NCBI GenBank assembly: GCA_033063855.1 | Contig: CP093831.1 | Location: forward strand, 29,016,001 to 29,080,000 | DNA length: 64,000 bases | Reading direction: 5' to 3' | From: Smittia aterrima | Taxonomy: Eukaryota; Arthropoda; Insecta; Diptera; Chironomidae | Shown here: one piece after another, positions 58,082 to 64,000 of the stretch | Numbering within the stretch: position 1 is the first letter of the stretch | Layout of the letters: each line of letters starts with the position of its first letter | The notes under the pieces: model-generated | Seen by the model: only the letters and a program-made list of their open reading frames with translations | Told to the model about the DNA's origin: nothing | Database searches by the model: none | Translations under genes and position numbers: made by a program

Positions 58082-61000
58082 TTAAGAATGGCACAATTTC
58101 TCATGATCCTGAAAGTTTTTGGAACCGCTAAAATACAACTGGCACTCGCTACATTTGTGATTTGAGGGCTTTTGATGACTCATCATACACTCAACAGATC
58201 GAGAACTCTCAAGAAAAGCTGCATTACAGACACGGCAACGGTGGACCTGAACTTGAATTTTTGGAAGAGGGGGACGAGCAACATTTTCTTCAGGGGTTGT
58301 AGAAGATTCTTCTTCGCTAGAACTTTCATCCTCATCTTGCGATGTCATTGGTTGCTGATAATCAACTTGAGCTTCTTCTAGTTCAATTTCATCCAATTCT
58401 AATTCAACATCACTTTCCACAACTGGTCCTTGTTTGTTAACTGTTGGTGTGATTGCCCCGCCATTCAAGAAATGATCAGCGACGTGAGCTCGAAGTTCTT
58501 GGGACGATGCAAAATGTACGCTACACAATTCGCAACTAAATGTTGGCGGCTTCACTTCGATCTCTTCATCATCATCGTCCTCTTCTTCGTCTGAAGGTTC
58601 ATTTTCATCTTCCGATAGTTGATGATGAGATGCGGTATCACCATTCTTCGAAGTTTGTTTTAGTTGATGAATTTTAATCACTTCAGGATCCATTTTGCGA
58701 TCGTTTAAGTGACTCAGCATGTGTTGTAGCAAACGCTCACGACGAGAAAATGCTCGCACACAAATTTCGCATTCGTAGCTGGCAGAGGATGACGATGGAT
58801 TAATTGTTGATTTCTTTACTTTTGCGTCATTGATTTTGTGTTCGATCCATTCTGCAATCGTTGCAAAAGAAACGTTGCAATTTCGGCATTCTCCAACTCG
58901 ATCCATTTTAACTTCGTCGCTGCTTTCATAGTTTGATTCTTCTTCGTCATTAGTCTTTTTCTCGTGAACTTCAATGATATGTCGTCGAAGGTTGATAGGA
59001 TTCGAGAACACAGTTTCACAATGATGACATGTCATGTTTTGAGGAGTCACACTTTGTATAGGAGTTGTGCGACGAACTTTGCTGGGTGGAACTTGATTCG
59101 GCATCCACATTTCGTTTGGATTTGTAACCTTTCGACCATCAGGAGATCGGAAGTGCCAGCCTCGATGAACTTGAAGAGCGTTGGCATTAGAGAAAGCTTT
59201 CGGACACATATCGCACGCGAATTGACCATCAGGAGTTTCAGAGGGTGCTGGTCTTTTACGTTTTTTTGGCCCTGATACAATAGCAGATGTCTCAGACGAA
59301 TCCGCTTTGCTTGATAAGTTATTACCTGACGTATCGAGTAACCAATGGAATGAATCGCTTGGCTCAGCATCTGACGTCGAATTATCGCCAACTGTTGGAA
59401 TACCTGTAGGATGAACATGTTGAATATGCATCGAAAGTTCTGCTTGGTCGAAGAAAGTCTTTTCACAAGACTCGCATGGAGATGGATCTGGAATTCTTGG
59501 ATGTTTCTTATGACGGTGAACCCAGAGTGATTTCTTCGACTTATAGACAATATTACATTCTTTACAGGGGTAGCCGCCATGTTCATCGGGCCCATTCAAA
59601 GCACTTCCACCTTCTTGATGACTGTTCATGTGAATTGTTAGTTTCTTGCTCGAATTGAAACAACGTTGACAGAATCGACATTGGAACCAATATTCTTCCT
59701 CGACAGCTGCAGTTCTTAATTCATCGTCACCAGTCACATGAGTAACAGTAGGATTCATCTCGCTGTCATCTTGTAACATTGAAGCGAATGGATCGTCTGA
59801 TTCAAATATATCAACATCGTCTAAAGCGTGAACCGATTTCTGATGATCAGCTAAGTCATCGCGTGAAGAACAAACGCTTTGACAAAGTGGACACTCGTAA
59901 GACTTCTTCATATCCTTTCCACTTTCGTTGGCCAATAGAATGGATTTCTGTTCTTCTTCTTGTTTGATCTTGCGTTGCTGTTGCGTGTATGGGTCAAGAA
60001 GGTCAGGTGGAAGAACGTTTGTGTAGTCAGCTTCACGAATTTCATGACAACGCCATAAATGAACCTTAAGTCCTTTATCATTTGCAAAGTCAGCTGGACA
60101 AAGAGTGCATTTAACTAATTCTCCTCCGACGTGATGAACCTTGATCATATGCTTTTGCAATCCGGTCTTTGTTGCAATCCTCTTAGTGCAAATTCGACAT
60201 TTAAAAGATTTTGTTTGCTCCGAATTCAAAGGCGTAGTGTTATTTTCATCTTCGGATTCATGCGCCATTTGATATTGATGAATAGTTTCCAAATGTTTTT
60301 CGAACGAGTCGCGATCGTCATCGATGTGTTCACAAAACATGCAACGAATTTGTCCTTCGTGTTCGGATACTTGATGGTCCATCCACTTTGCTTTCTCTCG
60401 GAACTCAATTCCACAGTCTTCAAATTTGCAAACATAGGCCGGAAGCTTCTGACTACCAATCTGATGTTGACTTAAATGCTTCGGAGATACTTCAACTTTG
60501 TTGTGAACCTTCACAAGATGGTCGCGCAAATACGTTTGCTTGCTAAACTTCTCTTCAGGGCACTCAGGGCATTGATATACTTGTGGTACTTGATCGGGAT
60601 GCTTAGCTTCCATGTGTCGAAGGACGTTGTAATAGTTATTGTATGGCTTCTGGCACACAGGACACTTTTGAACATTCTTTGTTGGTCCTGGCGTTGACAG
60701 TAAATTGTTCTGCATACTCTCTTCAGGTGGCTCTTCGAATAAGATATCGTCAACTCCATTTGCTCCATCTTTTGATTTTAAATGTGTCTGATAAACATGT
60801 TCAAGATATACTGCTTGTGAAGGGAATTGCTCTCCACAAGTGTTGCAGACGATGTATACGATACAATCAAGGTTATTGAAATGACGACGTCGCACAGCTG
60901 AATCCTGGAAAGATTCGTTGCAATTGATGCAGCTCGCATTGGGCGTCTCTCGGTTCTTTGTTACATCCATATGTGTGCGATAAACGTGTTCTCGGAAATC

Positions 61001-63439
61001 CGTTTTTAAGCGGAACGTGTCATCACAAATGGCACAAGCATAGACGCGATTGGCAAGAACGTCCTTTGCTGGAGTTCGCAAGTTTGTATCGATCTTCATT
61101 AGATTCTTTGGAATATTGTCATCAGCCATAACCAGTCGATACAGATTTGGACAAGAGTCGCCAGGTCTCTTAAGATGCCCGATGAATTGACCTTTGCTAT
61201 CAAATTGCTTTAAACACTTGAAACAGACATTTCGCGGTAATCCATGATACTTCTTCCTCATATGCCCCATGAAAAATTTGTAACTTGGGAATTGTTTGTC
61301 GCAACATTTGCATTTCATGTTCTGTGCTTGCTCGAGGAAGTTTAGGTTGCTTAGAATAAATTGTAATTTAGATGCAGTCAGAAGGTGTCGGTATAGCTCA
61401 GGCTTTGTATAGTCGATGTGCATGGCAGAGTTAGCTTTTGACTTCCTCACTGGAGTTGGTGTTGTCATTACAATTACTGGCTTTTCTGGAGCTTGTTGTT
61501 TAATCTGTGGGCCAATAGGTGTTGGCTTTACATTGTGAATGTTTTTCTCGTGTCGACGGGCATTTGCTCGATTGGAAAACTGCATGTTGCATACTGAACA
61601 ATTGGTTGGAACTTGAGCATTTCGAAGTCCACTGCTTGAGACTTCGCTTCCTTTGTCATCGTTAGCTGAGTCATCGGAATTCTAAAAACAATGATCATTA
61701 ATGAAACTTTTTATGGTAAAATCTTTAAGAAACGAACCGCAAACGAAGCAAAGGGGTTTTGTGAGATGCTGTTAATGTGTGTGAGACCTAGTGAAGTTAA
61801 AATTGAAGGACCATTTCCATTCTGTACACTTTCGACTCGATCGTCTTCAATGTCTGATTCATCTTCACTGCTTCCTGGAGCTAGGAATTGTGATGGATCA
61901 AGTTCCATTACATTTTCTACATCCTAGAATAGAGATTTAGTTTATTCACAAAATCAATTTAAACTTTAAGAAAACAAACCTCATCATCTGAAGCCGGTTC
62001 CGATTTAATGAAGCTTGTGTCTACTTGATGATTTGCTTGTTGTTGCTGCACAAGTTGTTTTAGCTTCTGACGTTGTAACTCTACTTGTGTCTCTTGGAAC
62101 TTTTGCTGAGCAGTTTCAATTGCTGGTTTAAGTTGATTCTCATGGCCGTTGAGTTGTGTTTTAAGTAGTGATTGACCTGTAGAAGTGGATACCGATTTTC
62201 CGTCTCCTGACGACAGCCAGATTTTCTGTTTTCGCTGTGCAGCGTCACATCTGTTCTTAAAGCTTTGCCATGAGTTTAAGAAACTGATGCATGCATGACA
62301 TATTCGTACCGATAGGCGGTCTGCTTCATTAACCTTGCAATGAAAAGAAAAGAAGTTAACGTGGTGCTACAAAAATTTTCGTAAGTTCATGGTGTGCGAT
62401 CGACCATCGAATGTGTTCACATGAAAATCGATTTCAATTAACAGCTTTCAGTTTCGTCCGCCTGCGTCGATTGGGTTGTCGCCGACTGATGTAAGCGAGT
62501 GAACTATTTTCAGCTTCACGTATCTTCGTTTTTTTTCTTTCGTTTTCGAGCTCATCCATGTCACCAAATGAAATGCCGATTAAAACACATGCAGAGAGAC
62601 GAAACGAAAATGTTTTGAGTTCCATTCGTTAGCCTTAAGTTGCCATCGACAAGAAACGGTCTCTCGCTTCGTGGATGTTCATTCGACGATAAGATAATCG
62701 TTTTTTTTTCAAGTGCGTCACCAGCGACTTCGCAATCAGCTCCGACGTAACAATCCAGAGCTCTTAAGAAAAAATGATTGCAAGAAGAAAACGGAGAATC
62801 CAAAACGAGAATGAAGGAGGCGATGAAGAGAAGCCGAAAAATAAACTGTTTGTGCATGGAGGCCAGGGATGATGCATGTTGTTCGTCAATTATCTTCTGC
62901 TTCCTTTTTCAGGTATCTTTGAACGTCGTTCTCTTTCCCAGTATCAACCAAGCTGGCTATGAGATATTTTTCCATTTCAAAAAACGTCTTCTTCTCGGTC
63001 TTCTTGGAAACCTGTCCCATTGAAAAGCGAAATGGATCCACCAACTCATACACATACACTTGAGGTACACTTGAAGCCGTGTGGCAGAGCTTCATCATCA
63101 TCAGCTCAGCACCACACATATTTTACGTTTTCGTTTCTCGTCTCTGCTGCTTTTGCTCGCATGTGACCAACTACACTGACACTTATCGATTTTCTCGCAC
63201 ACCATGAGCTTTACTTTTGAGGTGATTCACTAGAGCAGAGCTGAATGGATCTTCAATTCAAGTTGAGATCCAGTTGGATGACTTTCAAAGCTTACCTGGA
63301 TCTGTACACATATGTTGATTTTTGCCTGAATTGGTTGTTTGTCAGCGGCTTGGGTCTTGAATATGTCGACACACTCACTTTCTGGTGCTAAGCAAAGTCG
63401 GCAGCAAGCTTTGCCAGTACTTTGAGCACTTTGAGACAT
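58082..63439 (-). CDS. hang: ZAD plus multi-C2H2 zinc-finger protein (probable hangover orthologue)
   Basis: Nuclear nucleic-acid-binding protein; fly hangover affects ethanol tolerance and stress response. Exons: 63439-63296, 62333-61980, 61923-61738, 61681-58082, all phase 0; sum 4284 nt, 1427 aa. The exon 3 donor (GCG|GTTCGT) was chosen because it gives a 56-nt intron in frame; another at 61828 is possible. The zinc-finger-associated domain is split: CCRLCLAPESECVDIF in exon 1 and VRICHACISFLNSW in exon 2. I count 23 C2H2-like fingers in exon 4, some irregular (last spacer or His replaced), interspersed with acidic runs (EPSDEEEDDDDEEIE). One stretch (HGLPRNVCFKCLKQFDSKGQ) drives the hangover guess. 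ZAD domains dimerise and are largely arthropod-specific. ZAD-C2H2 identity is secure; orthology is moderate. Confidence 0.85.
62886..63119 (-). CDS. Candidate nested small gene in the first zinc-finger intron
   Basis: Uninterrupted 77-codon frame on the same strand as the host gene, starting ATGTGTGGT after AAAAT. It reads like protein: YVYELVDPFRFSMGQVSKK, then FFEMEKYLIASLVDTGKEND and an acidic-basic end (LKKEAEDN). Promoter-type motifs lie 43-70 bp upstream (see 63162-63190). I do not recognise it; a faint resemblance of LVDTGKENDVQ to the ENY2 LIETGERER helix is probably coincidence. It could also be an alternative first exon of the host, but no donor is obvious near its end. Confidence 0.42.
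   Translation of the reverse strand: MCGAELMMMKLCHTASSVPQVYVYELVDPFRFSMGQVSKKTEKKTFFEMEKYLIASLVDTGKENDVQRYLKKEAEDN
63162..63190 (-). promoter_or_regulatory. Housekeeping-type promoter motifs (Ohler motif 1 and near-DRE)
   Basis: On the minus strand: TTGGTCACATG with the motif-1 core TGGTCACA (core at 63162-63169), and AATCGATA (7 of 8 DRE bases) at about 63184-63191. The pair is typical of TATA-less insect housekeeping promoters and sits just upstream of the 62886-63119 frame, within the zinc-finger intron. Confidence 0.45.
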
Positions 63440-64000
63440 TCCGGTTGATGTTGGGCTTCCAAATGATTTTCTCTTCTTTATTGTTGAGTTTAGCTAAAGA
63501 ATAAATAATACTGTGCTGTGAAATTCTTGGATTTACTAAGAAACGCAGATGATTCAGTCAGACGATTCTGGCAATGGTTTTCTTCATTCGTTTCTTCGAG
63601 AGAGGATTTTCGAGAGAGCGAAAAACTTCTGCACCAAAAAAAGGTTGAATGAAAATTTGTGAGGTAAATATCGAAAAAATCCGAGGAATTTTTAAAAGGT
63701 TTGAAAAGAATATTATCTGACGAGATTAAGAGCAAGTCATCTCTGAATGATAGAAGGTTCAGTAATTAGATATTTTGTTATTTTAATTAGTAATAAGAAG
63801 TGAAACCATTCTTGGAATAATAACAATATTTCGAAGAAGCAAGGAAGGGAGAACTCCACTTTTAAGCCAAATGAAGCTTCTCTTTAAGTGCGGTCTTCAG
63901 AAATATTAAATATTTCGAATCTTCTCTTATCCCTTAGCCGCAGTAATTTTGAATTTCCGGTTTCATAGCGAATCGATTCTCGTCATCGCCACACACATAC
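63440..64000. other. Upstream region of the zinc-finger gene
   Basis: Contains its 5' leader and presumed promoter. The open frame at 63490-63735 (-) has no recognisable content. Nothing else seen up to the right edge. Confidence 0.5.

Noticed and set aside
58964..60879. Several plus- and minus-frame open frames within the zinc-finger exon
   Set aside because: All lie inside the 1200-codon C2H2 exon and carry none of its motifs; shadows.
62434..62857. Minus-strand open frames in the zinc-finger intron, left of the nested candidate
   Set aside because: No start context or recognisable sequence; they overlap each other in different frames.
1..64000. tRNA, rRNA, transposase, reverse transcriptase or CRISPR-like arrays
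   Set aside because: I looked for B-box-like tRNA ends, transposon protein motifs, terminal repeats and regularly spaced repeats and saw none; a covariance-model or repeat-library search would be decisive.

Overview
The window is nuclear DNA from an insect, most likely a nematoceran dipteran (midge-like). It is AT-rich, with many 50-70 bp GT-AG introns. It carries insect-restricted genes: a scarface-type inactive clip protease, a Yellow/MRJP protein and a ZAD-C2H2 zinc-finger protein. No prokaryotic, viral or transposon gene and no tRNA or rRNA was recognised. Exon models were built by hand from splice sites and reading-frame phase. Where an exon sum is stated to be a multiple of three, that was checked.

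Layout. The left edge (-) has the first exon of NAD synthetase. From 2.5 to 9.6 kb (+) is a 15-exon cytosolic carboxypeptidase (tubulin deglutamylase family) with an optional internal coding segment and alternative C-termini. From 10 to 17 kb (-) are rabenosyn-5, a secreted mucin-like protein and a BTB-BACK-kelch protein. From 17.5 to 28.3 kb (-) are scarface, a clip-domain protease homologue with a dead active site, and a tandem paralogue lacking the whole protease-like domain. Around 29.5-30.3 kb (-) is an unrecognised multi-exon reading frame broken by one frame error in an A/T run. Then come an LRR membrane protein (-), an uncharacterised type II membrane protein (+), mitochondrial processing peptidase alpha (-), a Yellow-family protein (+), a REXO1-type exonuclease (-), a CUB-LDLa single-pass membrane protein (+) and argininosuccinate synthase (-). 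Next is a head-to-head pair of secreted paralogues of unknown function (50.7-51.8 kb - and 53.6-57.6 kb +). The right end (-) is a large ZAD plus 23-finger zinc-finger gene, probably hangover, with a possible small nested gene in its first intron.

These are mostly unrelated housekeeping and developmental genes, not one pathway. The least explained material is the clip-only scarface paralogue, the divergent orphan secreted pair, the alternative carboxypeptidase tails, the broken orphan gene and the nested gene. I see no defence system, CRISPR array or mobile island.
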